From: an uncultured Clostridia bacterium
Lineage (GTDB): Bacteria > Bacillota > Clostridia > Saccharofermentanales > Saccharofermentanaceae
Direction: 5' to 3'
NCBI GenBank assembly: GCA_946407705.1
Contig: CAMJPC010000002.1
Span: 186,001-250,000, forward strand
Length of the DNA: 64,000 nt
Part shown: one piece after another, positions 9,360 to 18,863 of the stretch
Layout of the letters: every line of letters starts with the position of its first letter
How positions within the stretch are numbered: position 1 is the stretch's first letter
The notes under the pieces: generated by a model
Database searches by the model: none
What the model was told of the DNA's origin: nothing
What the model saw: the letters and a program-made list of their open reading frames with translations, nothing else
Position numbers and translations under genes: made by a program

Positions 9360-9812
9360 TTATTCACCCGTTGGAACGCCGTCATTAAGACTCTTGTTGC
9401 GGTAATTGAGGTTTGTTCTGAGAGAATAACCCTGGGATTCCCAGAACGCATTTGCTCCGTCGTTATCCTTGAAAACAAGTCCGAAGATCTTGTTTATCCC
9501 TTCCTTTTTCAGGGCTTCTTCAGCTTCCGCTACGAGCTTTGCCGCGATGCCCATCCTCCTGCAGTCCGGATGCACGCACATATGGTGGATTATCGCTCTT
9601 CTACCGTCATGACCCGTGAGGATGACGCCGATTATCTTTCCGTCCTTCACTGCCGCAAAGCAGGTGTTGGGATTTCTCTTCAGGTATTTTTCGATGCCCT
9701 CACGCGAATCGTCAACGGGGTTTAACGCCCGCCTGCTCTGCTCCGTGGAATTCCACAGTTCAAAGAGCGCATCGTAATCTGCGGCCGTAACTAACCTTAT
9801 GTCGTAGTCCAT
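9360..9812 (-). CDS. GNAT family N-acetyltransferase
   Basis: VHPDCRRMGIAAKLVAEAEEAL; 150 aa. Confidence 0.85.
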   Translation of the reverse strand: MDYDIRLVTAADYDALFELWNSTEQSRRALNPVDDSREGIEKYLKRNPNTCFAAVKDGKIIGVILTGHDGRRAIIHHMCVHPDCRRMGIAAKLVAEAEEALKKEGINKIFGLVFKDNDGANAFWESQGYSLRTNLNYRNKSLNDGVPTGE

Positions 9813-10330
9813 CTTGCTACACCTTCCCTGTATATGACCGAGACATGCGTTATCTTGTTTGCCTCGTCGGGATACTCCTTCATGAAATGCATGCCTATCG
9901 ATTCCGCCGTCTTGATGGAACCGGTATTGGTATATTTGCAGTACGAATAGAGCGCCGGGTAGAAAGTATTTGCAAAAGCCCAGTCGCGCACCGCAGATGC
10001 GGCCTCCTTCGCATAGCCTTTCTTCTGGCAGTCCCTACGGATATGATAACCTATTTCTGGCAACATATTTCCATCTATGTTCTGAAGCGTCAGGCCGCAG
10101 TCGCCGATCATCTCACCTGTGTCTTTGAGGCACACGGCCCACAGACCGAATCCGTTTTCCCTGTAGCGGTTCATGTTGCGTTCGATCCATTCCCTGACAC
10201 GCTTCTCATCAAAAGTGTACGGATAGTGCACCATGATCTCGCTATCAGCGAGCACCTTGTAAAGCGCTTCAAAGTCGTCATTATCCATCTCGCGGAGATA
10301 GAGCCTCTCCGTCTCAAGTATCTTTTTCAA
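9797..10330 (-). CDS. GNAT family N-acetyltransferase (RimJ/RimL-like)
   Basis: LETERLYLREMDNDDFEALYKVLAD...YHIRRDCQKKGYAKEA. Probable TTG start at 10330 overlapping the upstream stop (TTGA). Confidence 0.75.
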   Translation of the reverse strand: MKKILETERLYLREMDNDDFEALYKVLADSEIMVHYPYTFDEKRVREWIERNMNRYRENGFGLWAVCLKDTGEMIGDCGLTLQNIDGNMLPEIGYHIRRDCQKKGYAKEAASAVRDWAFANTFYPALYSYCKYTNTGSIKTAESIGMHFMKEYPDEANKITHVSVIYREGVARWTTT

Positions 10331-11013
10331 TCGTCGCCCTCCAGAAGATCCTTGATCACCACCGCCGTCGGCAGCACGGACCAGTGCCCCGGCAGACATT
10401 TCTCGGGGTTCAGTTCCTTTATCGTTCCGGCGAGTTTGTTGCCCAATTCCTGATCGAAATCCCCGTCGGGGAATGTTCCTCCGGTGCAGTCGCCAAGGAT
10501 CAGGACATTGTCTTCTTGTACGAATACCAGCGTCGAATCATCGGTATGAGGCGCTTCGGCCTCGAAAACCTTTACCGTGCAGCCGCCCAGATCGAGCATC
10601 AGTTCTTCGCTGAACGTTGTGCTCGCGGGAACGACTATGACGGGCTTGCCGTCTTCATATTCATGCCAGATGCTCGGGTCCATTCCGATGAAGAACTTCG
10701 GTCCTTCCTTTCTGATGCGCTCCGCGAAATCAATCAGATATTTGTTGGTTTTAACGTTGGCGAGAGTCATTCCGTGCACCGCGTGGATCCCGAAAGTGTG
10801 GTCCCAGTGCCAGTGCGTCAGAACGGTAAGCTTGGGAAGCGGCAGGCCTTCTTCCTCCAAGGCATCGTAAAAGTCCCTGACGTGGTCGGCCGAATGGCCG
10901 GCATCGACAGCCAGGCTCCAGTTGTCGCCCTTTATGTAACTGAGGTTCGGGCGGTCTCTTCTCTCTTCATATGGATATACCCAGATCCTGTCACTCAACC
11001 GTTCAAGTCTCAT
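10327..11013 (-). CDS. MBL-fold metallo-hydrolase
   Basis: LTHWHWDHTFG, DAGHSADHV, ILGDCTGG. Confidence 0.9.
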   Translation of the reverse strand: MRLERLSDRIWVYPYEERRDRPNLSYIKGDNWSLAVDAGHSADHVRDFYDALEEEGLPLPKLTVLTHWHWDHTFGIHAVHGMTLANVKTNKYLIDFAERIRKEGPKFFIGMDPSIWHEYEDGKPVIVVPASTTFSEELMLDLGGCTVKVFEAEAPHTDDSTLVFVQEDNVLILGDCTGGTFPDGDFDQELGNKLAGTIKELNPEKCLPGHWSVLPTAVVIKDLLEGDD

Positions 11014-11067
11014 AATCCTATCCTCATGATCGACATCATACTAATTCTATCACTCGCCCGAAAATGT

Positions 11068-11073
11068 TATAAT
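11068..11073 (+). promoter_or_regulatory. Extended -10 element (TGTTATAAT) upstream of 11136 gene
   Basis: TGnTATAAT; no clear -35 found. Confidence 0.4.
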
Positions 11074-11135
11074 GTTAAATAGTTTAATGTACTCACGGCC
11101 CGCCTCACCGCTTCGCCCACAAGGGAGGGACAGTT

Positions 11136-11516
11136 ATGACGAGAAGAGAATTCCTTAAGACCCCGCAAATGAAAAAGACACGCGCAAACATCATCGCTTG
11201 TGCCACACTCGGTTACGCTGTTGCAGTCGGTTCCGCGATCGTCAACATCATCCAGAGCCGGAACTATAACGTTATCCTCGATGCAGTGCTCATTATCGTA
11301 ATGTCGCTTCTCATCCATCTGCTTCAGAGCCGCGTTGCAGCCATCATCCTCGCAGCATACGCCGTATTGAATATCGTCGTCATGTACATGATGACGGGCA
11401 AGCCCGGCGGAATAATCGTTTTGGTCATCGCCATCTACGCGATAATTTCCACCTTCACGTTCCAGAAAGCATGGAAAAACTATAAGAATTCTGAGGCAGT
11501 TCCCGCTGCGGAATAG
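11136..11516 (+). CDS. Small integral membrane protein
   Basis: 126 aa with several hydrophobic segments; GGGAGGGAC upstream. Confidence 0.65.
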   Translation: MTRREFLKTPQMKKTRANIIACATLGYAVAVGSAIVNIIQSRNYNVILDAVLIIVMSLLIHLLQSRVAAIILAAYAVLNIVVMYMMTGKPGGIIVLVIAIYAIISTFTFQKAWKNYKNSEAVPAAE

Positions 11517-11556
11517 GATCCGACAGCATCCTTGAGACAGTAAGATAAGAACGCAA

Positions 11557-11589
11557 AAAGTGCCGTAAACAATGAGTTTACGGCACTTT
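11557..11589. terminator. Bidirectional Rho-independent terminator between convergent genes
   Basis: AAAGTGCCGTAAAC-AATGA-GTTTACGGCACTTT, 14-bp perfect stem with A-rich and T-rich flanks. Confidence 0.85.
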
Positions 11590-11617
11590 CTTTATCCCTC
11601 TCTTTATCCGTCCCATG

Positions 11618-12862
11618 TCATGCCTCCACACTGCTGTTTTCGAGTTCCCTTATCTTCTTTATCCTCGACATGAAGAGTGCGGCAATTACGAGGCATGCAC
11701 CGGAAACGATTATCGTCAGGGCCGAACCCGTTCCCACGCCCTTGCCTGTCACTTTGCCGGCCAGATCCGCGGTCACGCCGCTGAGAGCGTAAGCAACGAC
11801 GTATCCGAGCTGAGAGATGAAGCCGATGAGACCCCACGCGCGGCCCTGAAGTTCGTCGGGGATGTTGGTCCTGACAAGATAGTCGAGGCTGTTGTTAGCG
11901 AACGGGAGTGCTGCGAAAAACATGAATCCGAAGATGCAAATGATTATCTTGTTCTGAGTGACTGCGAACATCGCCATGCCGATGCCGGAGGCTGCAAGTC
12001 CAAGCCAGAGCGCTCTTACAAAGTTTTTCTTGATGCCCTTTACGCCTAAGATGATGCTCGTTACCAGCATGCCGGAAGCGGCTGCTGTCTCAACGATCCC
12101 GAGTGTCTTGGAATCAGCAAACGAGAGAACGAAGGGCTCGCCTAATACCTGGAACACACCCATGAAGAGAGTGATGAGGGAAGTGACCACGATGAGGATG
12201 ACGATCCCCTTGTTGCCTGATACGACCTTCCATCCTTCTTTCATGCTCTTGAAGAAAGGCTCGGTAGTGCTTGGCGTGTTTGTCTTGATCCCGCTTCTTA
12301 CGACTGCCGCAGCGATAACCGTGAGGAAGAACGTGCAGATGTCGATGATGAGTATGAGCTTGATGTCGCTTACCGCGAGGATAAAGCCTGCGATTACAGG
12401 CGAGAAAATGTATCTTGAGCTGGCTGCGATCGATACGAGACCGTTTGCCTTGGAGTACTGTTCCTTGGTGAGAAGGTCCGTTATGGTTGCCGTATATGAG
12501 GGTTCGAGCAAAGCTGAGAAAACGGAACTGAGCGTCGTTCCGAGGTAGATCTGCCAGAGCGCGCAGTCGCCTCTTAACATGCAGATGAGGATGAACAGAA
12601 CACCGAGACCCGAGAGACCGTCGCCGATCATCATGAGGAGGCGTCTGTCGTAACGGTCTGCGAGAACGCCCGCGGGAACCTTGAGGATGAGACCCGGAAG
12701 GAATCCGAGAAGCGTAAGAAGCGCCATGTCGGCTGCACTGCCGGTCTTCTGGAAGATGTAAAGACCGAGGCCGAAGCTTGTAAGGCCGCCGCCGATGGAG
12801 GATATGAATTCACCTGCCCAGAGCAGGAAGAACTTTCCGTAATTGTTTTTCGAGTCAGTCAC
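11618..12862 (-). CDS. MFS transporter
   Basis: 414 aa, ~12 hydrophobic segments, GVLADRYDRRLLMMIGD MFS motif. Confidence 0.9.
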   Translation of the reverse strand: MTDSKNNYGKFFLLWAGEFISSIGGGLTSFGLGLYIFQKTGSAADMALLTLLGFLPGLILKVPAGVLADRYDRRLLMMIGDGLSGLGVLFILICMLRGDCALWQIYLGTTLSSVFSALLEPSYTATITDLLTKEQYSKANGLVSIAASSRYIFSPVIAGFILAVSDIKLILIIDICTFFLTVIAAAVVRSGIKTNTPSTTEPFFKSMKEGWKVVSGNKGIVILIVVTSLITLFMGVFQVLGEPFVLSFADSKTLGIVETAAASGMLVTSIILGVKGIKKNFVRALWLGLAASGIGMAMFAVTQNKIIICIFGFMFFAALPFANNSLDYLVRTNIPDELQGRAWGLIGFISQLGYVVAYALSGVTADLAGKVTGKGVGTGSALTIIVSGACLVIAALFMSRIKKIRELENSSVEA

Positions 12863-13084
12863 AGCATTTCACCTTCCGTTCTTGATGACTCTACTTTATC
12901 CCCTTGGGCTTATGAATTCTTTATGTAAGTATTGTCTATTCCTTAAATATTCCTTAATTCAACACTCAGCCACTGTTCTGTGGCTTAACGCACATATCCG
13001 GAAATCTTTGCTGATTGTTGCGTCAGGGGTCTTTGATGATAATTCGGGTATGAGACAAAACCTGACTCAAAGGAGAATAAAACA

Positions 13085-13309
13085 ATGAAAAAGACATTAG
13101 ATATGGAACAGCTCGAAAACGTAACCGGCGGCCTCATAGTACCCCCTCCGGCTGCAACGCCCGTGACTCTCGGAAATCTCGTTGAGCAGAATAACCTCTT
13201 CAAGCTCCCCGATTACAAGGAGATCGTCGAAGATGCAGGTTCCCGCATCATTGATGAAGGCATCAAGCTCAAGGATGCGGTATTCACACCCTCTATCCTG
13301 AAGTTTTAA
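13085..13309 (+). CDS. Putative double-glycine-leader (bacteriocin/RiPP-like) peptide
   Basis: MKKTLDMEQLENVTGG-LIVPPPAATPV...; RBS AAAGGAG upstream. Confidence 0.6.
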   Translation: MKKTLDMEQLENVTGGLIVPPPAATPVTLGNLVEQNNLFKLPDYKEIVEDAGSRIIDEGIKLKDAVFTPSILKF

Positions 13310-13329
13310 TCCGTCATAACCTTAAGAGA

Positions 13330-13548
13330 TCACATTTTCGCGCGTACGATGAAGCAGACTGCCGCGACGGCAGCAAGTATGCCCGCGATGACGAAAGAGA
13401 GGATCATCCTTCGGTGAAGCCTGTCGTATAAAGACTGGGATCCGTCGAGCACGTTGTAATATCCGAACATGCTCAAGAGTGCCAGAAGCAAAGCTACGAC
13501 ACAGGCAACAATGACGAGTATGCCGATGACCAACATCAGTTTTTTCAT
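13330..13548 (-). CDS. Small two-TM membrane protein
   Basis: 72 aa, two hydrophobic segments. Confidence 0.55.
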   Translation of the reverse strand: MKKLMLVIGILVIVACVVALLLALLSMFGYYNVLDGSQSLYDRLHRRMILSFVIAGILAAVAAVCFIVRAKM

Positions 13549-13563
13549 GGCGATACCCCGGTC

Positions 13564-14115
13564 TTACTGAAGTTTTCTTCCGTCCTGGAAAGCGTTTCCG
13601 ACCTTCTCGCCAAGTCCGATATACGTGTTGTTGCAAGGATCGAACGTTATCGGCCTGAGCTTCTTGGGGTCTATCTTGCCATTGGTGATGACGCTGTCGT
13701 CAGCTGATACGTTTACTATCTCGCCGATCAGGATGCCGTCCTCGAAGCTCTTCACTTTGCACTCGAGTGCCATGGGAAGCTCATCGATCAGAGGCGCATC
13801 TACGAATTCACTCTTTGTTGCGTGGAAACCCGCTCTTGCGAACTTGTCCGGCACTTTTCTTCCGGATTCGATGCCGACATAGTCGCATGCAATGACCTGG
13901 TCTTCGGTCGCCATGCTGACCGTAAAAGCTTTCCTGATCTTGAAGTTGTCAGTCGTCTTATGCTCTGACAGACTGATCGTGATCTCTTTGAAATCAGTGG
14001 TGATTCCCCATGCCGCATTCATCGCATTGGGAATGCCGTTCTCATCGTAGGTACCGATTATCAGCACCGGCTGGGGAAACATGATTGGGCTCGCACCGAA
14101 ATTCGTTCTGCTCAT
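13564..14115 (-). CDS. Flavin reductase family protein (flavoredoxin-like)
   Basis: MSRTNFGASPIMFPQPVLIIGTYDENGIPNAMNAAWG; start at 14115 with CAGGAGGTAC upstream (ORF track start is 14181). Confidence 0.8.
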   Translation of the reverse strand: MSRTNFGASPIMFPQPVLIIGTYDENGIPNAMNAAWGITTDFKEITISLSEHKTTDNFKIRKAFTVSMATEDQVIACDYVGIESGRKVPDKFARAGFHATKSEFVDAPLIDELPMALECKVKSFEDGILIGEIVNVSADDSVITNGKIDPKKLRPITFDPCNNTYIGLGEKVGNAFQDGRKLQ

Positions 14116-14135
14116 TAGTAGTACCTCCTGATGTT

Positions 14136-14774
14136 TTACATCCCCATAAACCGTTTTACCGCGATGACGGCCAGCGGACAATACATGAAGATGAGATTTA
14201 ATCTCTGCCAGAGTCCTTCGTTATTGACCGCGGTATCCTTGAATTCAATCTTGTCCGACATTACAAAGAGCGCGAAAAACACGATCGATAAGGCAAAGCT
14301 CACTACACTGATTATACCCAATAATCCTTCCGAATTTTTAAACGACATTATCGCCATCAGGAGCGGAACAAAAAGAAACAGCATGAATCCGATTGCAGAA
14401 CCCGCACCGTGTATCTTTGACGCCGTCGTGACCTCTTCCTTGCTCTCGTTTACGCTGAAGAACCCGGTGAAGATGCATGCTCCGACTGCGAAGACCGCAA
14501 TGAATATCACCGATGTGACCGTAAGGCCTTTGGATACCTGCGCATAGTATTTGAAGAATGCCGGGATCGCTGCTAAGAACAGCAGGCCTTCGATGATCAT
14601 CCAGATGTTGAACGGAACTCTTACCGGACTGTTTGGATTTCCCAAAGCGCTGATGGACATCTTTTTGCTGCTGTAGCCCTTGTAGAAAAACGACAGGATA
14701 AAAGATACGAGAAGATCCCCTGTCATGGCGATCACGAGTGCCAGCCATCCGTATTTGTATAGGTATTCCATCAT
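14136..14774 (-). CDS. Multi-pass membrane protein
   Basis: 212 aa with ~6 hydrophobic segments. Confidence 0.65.
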   Translation of the reverse strand: MMEYLYKYGWLALVIAMTGDLLVSFILSFFYKGYSSKKMSISALGNPNSPVRVPFNIWMIIEGLLFLAAIPAFFKYYAQVSKGLTVTSVIFIAVFAVGACIFTGFFSVNESKEEVTTASKIHGAGSAIGFMLFLFVPLLMAIMSFKNSEGLLGIISVVSFALSIVFFALFVMSDKIEFKDTAVNNEGLWQRLNLIFMYCPLAVIAVKRFMGM

Positions 14775-15283
14775 AAAGTTTTGTTCCGGAGATCAAAAGA
14801 AGCTATCTCTCTTTTCGGCTGGAACGCACAAAGATGAAGCCTCGTTATCTTTCCTAAGATAGGCTTGAAAGACTTCACGACGAGAGGCAGCGCGGACTGT
14901 ATCGTCTCAGGTTCATCGATGATTATCGTCGCGTGCGGCGTCCACGGGTGTTCCTGCGGAACGTCGAATTCCAGTGCCTCATGGAGCGCATTAAGCGCAG
15001 CGTCTCTCTCGGGCGCGGCGAAAAGGACTCTTCCTCCCGCAAACATTCCCATGTGACTCAAATGCACAGGGAACTCGGAGAATTCTGAAGCGACCTTCTG
15101 CATTCTGTCCACAGCCTCTTTTTCCATGTCCAAAGGCAGGATCGCCATCGTGATGTGGTACGGGAGATCCGGCGTCTGAACGCCTTTGAATCCCGCATCC
15201 TGCAAGGCTTTATACCACTCAGACATCTGTGCCTGCGTGTTCTCATCAAGATCTGCCATCAATGCCAGAAACTTCTCTGCCAT
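14771..15283 (-). CDS. 2H phosphoesterase / 2'-5' RNA ligase family protein
   Basis: Two HxT motifs: YHITMAILP and PHATIII; likely start MAEKFLALM. Confidence 0.75.
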   Translation of the reverse strand: MAEKFLALMADLDENTQAQMSEWYKALQDAGFKGVQTPDLPYHITMAILPLDMEKEAVDRMQKVASEFSEFPVHLSHMGMFAGGRVLFAAPERDAALNALHEALEFDVPQEHPWTPHATIIIDEPETIQSALPLVVKSFKPILGKITRLHLCAFQPKREIASFDLRNKTL

Positions 15284-15288
15284 ACCGT

Positions 15289-15927
15289 TTACCTGTGCAA
15301 TACCATGATCAGGATCCACATGAGCAGTGAATATCCCGAACCGATGCCCAGTGCAAGATCCAATGCAAAATCCATTTCATGTAAATATAAAATGACGCTT
15401 ATGAGCGCCACTCCGAGCGCGGCTGCGGCCAGCATGAGCACGCTCGACTTAAGATCGACAAAGCGGGCCATTTTCTTGTCGCTTATCCTTTCGCTCTTAC
15501 GTTCATCCTTGCTCATTCTCTTCAGGATATCGACGTATTCCTTGAGCGTGTATTTCTTCGTTCCATAGAAATATCCTGTATCAATGTCATCGAGCCGGAG
15601 ATCAGCTATGTTATAGTCCTCGATGACGGTATCCTTGCCATAGTAGACCGTGCAAAGACCGTTATGCGGATTGCATACCCAGACCTTTACGTTGTCAGTT
15701 CTCTTAAGAGTGTTTTTCGGGATCGTATAGTCAGTGTTCTGCGCTTCTTCGGTCGCCCACCAGTCATCGTTCTTATGTATGTTTATCGTGTGAGCGCTGT
15801 AGCGGAAATAGTATTCTCCGGAGAGATACTTGTCATACGATCTTTTCTGCTGCGAAAAGTATTCAAATATACCCAGTATCAGACAGCTGAGTATCAGTAA
15901 TGCAAAAGCCAGTCTTCTCTTTTTCAT
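15289..15927 (-). CDS. Membrane-anchored protein of unknown function
   Basis: 212 aa; N-terminal TM and C-terminal hydrophobic pair. Confidence 0.6.
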   Translation of the reverse strand: MKKRRLAFALLILSCLILGIFEYFSQQKRSYDKYLSGEYYFRYSAHTINIHKNDDWWATEEAQNTDYTIPKNTLKRTDNVKVWVCNPHNGLCTVYYGKDTVIEDYNIADLRLDDIDTGYFYGTKKYTLKEYVDILKRMSKDERKSERISDKKMARFVDLKSSVLMLAAAALGVALISVILYLHEMDFALDLALGIGSGYSLLMWILIMVLHR

Positions 15928-15972
15928 GTAACCTATCCTCTTAGTTTATCCCTTCAGATAATATACTATAAT

Positions 15973-16458
15973 TCAGCTGTCTTTGCAGTCTTTGATGATC
16001 TTCCATGCATCTGCCAGCTTCCCGAATGTCCATGCGGCATTGGCAGGACTTGTTGAAGGCAGACAAACAGCGGGCCTTCCGGTCATTTCCCCGGTATATT
16101 TCTGATAGTAACGGTAAGCGGTCTTGCCGTTCACGTATATCTCCCGGATGTCAGCGGTCTTCAGTATGACTTCGAGGTCGTTAGGAACTACGTTTCTTAT
16201 GCTTGAATCAGCGGATCCCTCAATGTCACAGGATGCTATCACGTCCCAGACTGCGATGTGGTTGCGGAGCAGAAACGCCTTCTTTTCTTCGGTGGTTTTT
16301 GGAGTCTCCTCACCGAAAACAAAAGCCGCCACTTTCCAGAACCTGTTCTGCGGATGCCCGTAAAAGAAGCCTGCTTCCCTCGATCTGACAGACGGAAAAC
16401 TTCCGAGGATGAGTATCCTCGAATCCTTGTCAAATACCGGAGGGATCGGGTGTTTCAC
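15973..16458 (-). CDS. DNA-deoxyinosine glycosylase (uracil-DNA glycosylase superfamily)
   Basis: RILILGSFPSVRSREAGFFYGHPQNRFWKVAAFVFGE ... LPSTSPANAAW. Confidence 0.85.
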   Translation of the reverse strand: MKHPIPPVFDKDSRILILGSFPSVRSREAGFFYGHPQNRFWKVAAFVFGEETPKTTEEKKAFLLRNHIAVWDVIASCDIEGSADSSIRNVVPNDLEVILKTADIREIYVNGKTAYRYYQKYTGEMTGRPAVCLPSTSPANAAWTFGKLADAWKIIKDCKDS

Positions 16459-17480
16459 TTCTTCTTGATCGCCTTGATGATCTTCTGCGTGATCGGGTTC
16501 TCGATCTTATAGAAGAGAACGCCAAGCGCACAGCAGATGACGATGTTTCCGATTGCCTTTAATGCAAGGCCCGGAAGCATGCTGTCGATCTTTGCGGAGA
16601 CTGACCAGTAGAAAAGCATCTGAACGAGGAAGATGTTGAACGATGCCTTTCCGAGCAGCTCGATAAACCAGCAGTGAAGCTTGTTGGGCTTCATGAGCAG
16701 ATACATTATCGGAAGTATGTAAAGCACTGCGAAAACGGAAGTTCCCGTCCACTGTTCGGTGATGAACGGAGTCAGTCCGACATACTTATAGAGGATGAGA
16801 TACACAACGCCGAGACCGCCTGCTATGTAGATCCAGACGGGGTTGTCCTTGCGCTTCTCGGAGAACTTTATGTAGAGGTAGCAGCCGAAAGCGAGGATGA
16901 AGATGTATCTGAAAGCGAGAAGTCTGTAGACTGCTTCACTCATGCCGATGAGTCTCTTGAATGCCTCATAGAAAACGTTTACCGCGAAGCACATTGCAAG
17001 TCCCTTGATGTAGAACTTCCTTACGGCTGCCCAGATCAGGGGCATCATGAGAACGACCTGGATCATGATCGGGAAATAGTAAGAACCCGGACCCTTTCCT
17101 CCCGAAATGAAGTTATAAAGCAGTCCTCCGACAGAGAACTTCTCGTCGGAAAGAAGGTAAAGCGCAACGCTCTGCGGAATGAATACGATAAGGAAAGGGA
17201 TGAGGAATCTCAGCCATTTGCAGATGATGTCCCTGGGGTTATACGCTTCGTAGAACTTTTTTATCTTCTTCTGGAAAGAGAGTGCCGATACGTATCCGGT
17301 GATGACCATGAAGATCGGTACTGCCATGTCGATCCAGAACGGGAAAAGCCAGATCTGTCTCATACGGTCGTTCCAGAAATAGTGCGAATAGTGCGTGAAG
17401 ATTACGAATATGATGACGATCCCTTTATAGAGATCCAGATAGCTTAATCTTGTTTTCTGCCCCTCGGATGAATTGTTCAT
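16455..17480 (-). CDS. Acyltransferase 3 family membrane protein
   Basis: SYLDLYKGIVIIFVIFTHYSHYF and ~10 hydrophobic segments. Confidence 0.85.
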   Translation of the reverse strand: MNNSSEGQKTRLSYLDLYKGIVIIFVIFTHYSHYFWNDRMRQIWLFPFWIDMAVPIFMVITGYVSALSFQKKIKKFYEAYNPRDIICKWLRFLIPFLIVFIPQSVALYLLSDEKFSVGGLLYNFISGGKGPGSYYFPIMIQVVLMMPLIWAAVRKFYIKGLAMCFAVNVFYEAFKRLIGMSEAVYRLLAFRYIFILAFGCYLYIKFSEKRKDNPVWIYIAGGLGVVYLILYKYVGLTPFITEQWTGTSVFAVLYILPIMYLLMKPNKLHCWFIELLGKASFNIFLVQMLFYWSVSAKIDSMLPGLALKAIGNIVICCALGVLFYKIENPITQKIIKAIKKK

Positions 17481-17485
17481 GCCTG

Positions 17486-18811
17486 TTACTCCTGTTCCCC
17501 TTCGTTGTTCAAAGTCTCTTTATAATACCACGCTTTGCTCTCACGGAAACTTTCCAACAGGTCTTTATCGATCTTGCCGTGTTCAGCCATGTCCTCCAGG
17601 ACCGCAAATGCCTTCTCAGGCGGCATCGGCGGCTTGTACGGCCTGTCTTCGGCAGTCAGCGCGTCGTATACGTCGATTATCGTCAGAAGCCTCGTCTCCC
17701 ACGGAATGTTGTCAGATTTCAGATGCTCGGGATAGCCCGATCCGTCCAGGAGTTCGTGGTGTCCGCCCGCCCAGCGGGGAACCTGCTCGTAGATGCCCGT
17801 GAATTCCATTTTCGAGAGGAGCTTCGCGGTCAGGCTTACGTGCGATTCAATGATGTTTCTCTCAGAAGCGGTCAGCGTTCCCCTGACAACCGTGATGGCC
17901 TCCAGTTCTTCATCGTTAAGGAGTGAAGTAACCCCGCCGTCTGCGGTCAGGCACTCTGTTTTAGCAGCTTCCTTCAGTTTTAGGACGGTCTCCTCATCAA
18001 GTATGCCCTTCGTATTCGCTTCTAAGATCAGATCCCTTGCGGCAATTATCTTCTCTGTTTTCTCTTCGCATGCAGCCATGCTGTCGGGCTCGGTCAGACT
18101 CTTTATCCTCAGCATCAGAAGCGCCGTCTCTATTCGGTGAAGGATGTCCTTTTCAGCCGTTCCGAGCCTCGTCGGCTTGTCCATGATCTCCGGCGGAACG
18201 AGGAGCTTGCCTATGTCGTGAAGCCAGATGCTCATGAGGAACGGATCTGTCTCGCCGTTCGTATGCTCTGTCAAAGTCCCCTTGTCAGAAAGCCAAGTGA
18301 GATATCGCTTTGCGTATCCGACCATGCTCTTTGTGTGGTTGGCGTTGTAGGGCGATTTTTCTTCGATCGCGGTTACCATGACCTCAACGAAGGAACGCAT
18401 AAGATTGGCGATCTGGCTTGCGAGCTGCTTATTCGAAAGGAACAGGAGCGTCGCTTCGGTTATGTCTCCGACCTGCGCGATGACGCCGATCTTTTCACCT
18501 TTCTCGGTCATGAAGTCAGTCGTGATCCTCAGATACTTCATCTCGTCATTGCAGAAATAAGGTATCGTCTTGGTGACCTTTGTGCGCGTATATATCGCGT
18601 CGAGCACCAGCTCGAAAAACTCATCGTTCTCGTCCGTCGTGCTGATCATCTCGGCGATCGTCTTGTTCTTCAGTTCTTCCTGGGTCGTGCCTAATATGCG
18701 CTCGGCAGCACGGTTGAGGAGTACGATCTTGCCGTCAAAGTTTATTACGACCACGCCCTCGGACATGTCCTCGATGATGCGGTTAGTCAGAAACTTTTCC
18801 TTGTTTTCCAT
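17486..18811 (-). CDS. PAS domain plus HD-GYP-type phosphohydrolase
   Basis: PAS (VVVINFDGKIVLLNRAAERILG), WLHDIGKLLVPPEIMDKP, HHELLDGSGYP, IIDVYDALTAEDRPYKP. Confidence 0.85.
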   Translation of the reverse strand: MENKEKFLTNRIIEDMSEGVVVINFDGKIVLLNRAAERILGTTQEELKNKTIAEMISTTDENDEFFELVLDAIYTRTKVTKTIPYFCNDEMKYLRITTDFMTEKGEKIGVIAQVGDITEATLLFLSNKQLASQIANLMRSFVEVMVTAIEEKSPYNANHTKSMVGYAKRYLTWLSDKGTLTEHTNGETDPFLMSIWLHDIGKLLVPPEIMDKPTRLGTAEKDILHRIETALLMLRIKSLTEPDSMAACEEKTEKIIAARDLILEANTKGILDEETVLKLKEAAKTECLTADGGVTSLLNDEELEAITVVRGTLTASERNIIESHVSLTAKLLSKMEFTGIYEQVPRWAGGHHELLDGSGYPEHLKSDNIPWETRLLTIIDVYDALTAEDRPYKPPMPPEKAFAVLEDMAEHGKIDKDLLESFRESKAWYYKETLNNEGEQE

Positions 18812-18863
18812 CGGCCGCCTCCTTTTTTCCTATTGTATCAGAGCGCCGTTTAGATCCTTTACA

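Noticed and set aside
4450-10330. A run of GNAT/NUDIX/acyltransferase genes as a biosynthetic cluster
   Set aside because: Common housekeeping-type accessory families; no core biosynthetic enzyme or shared substrate evident.
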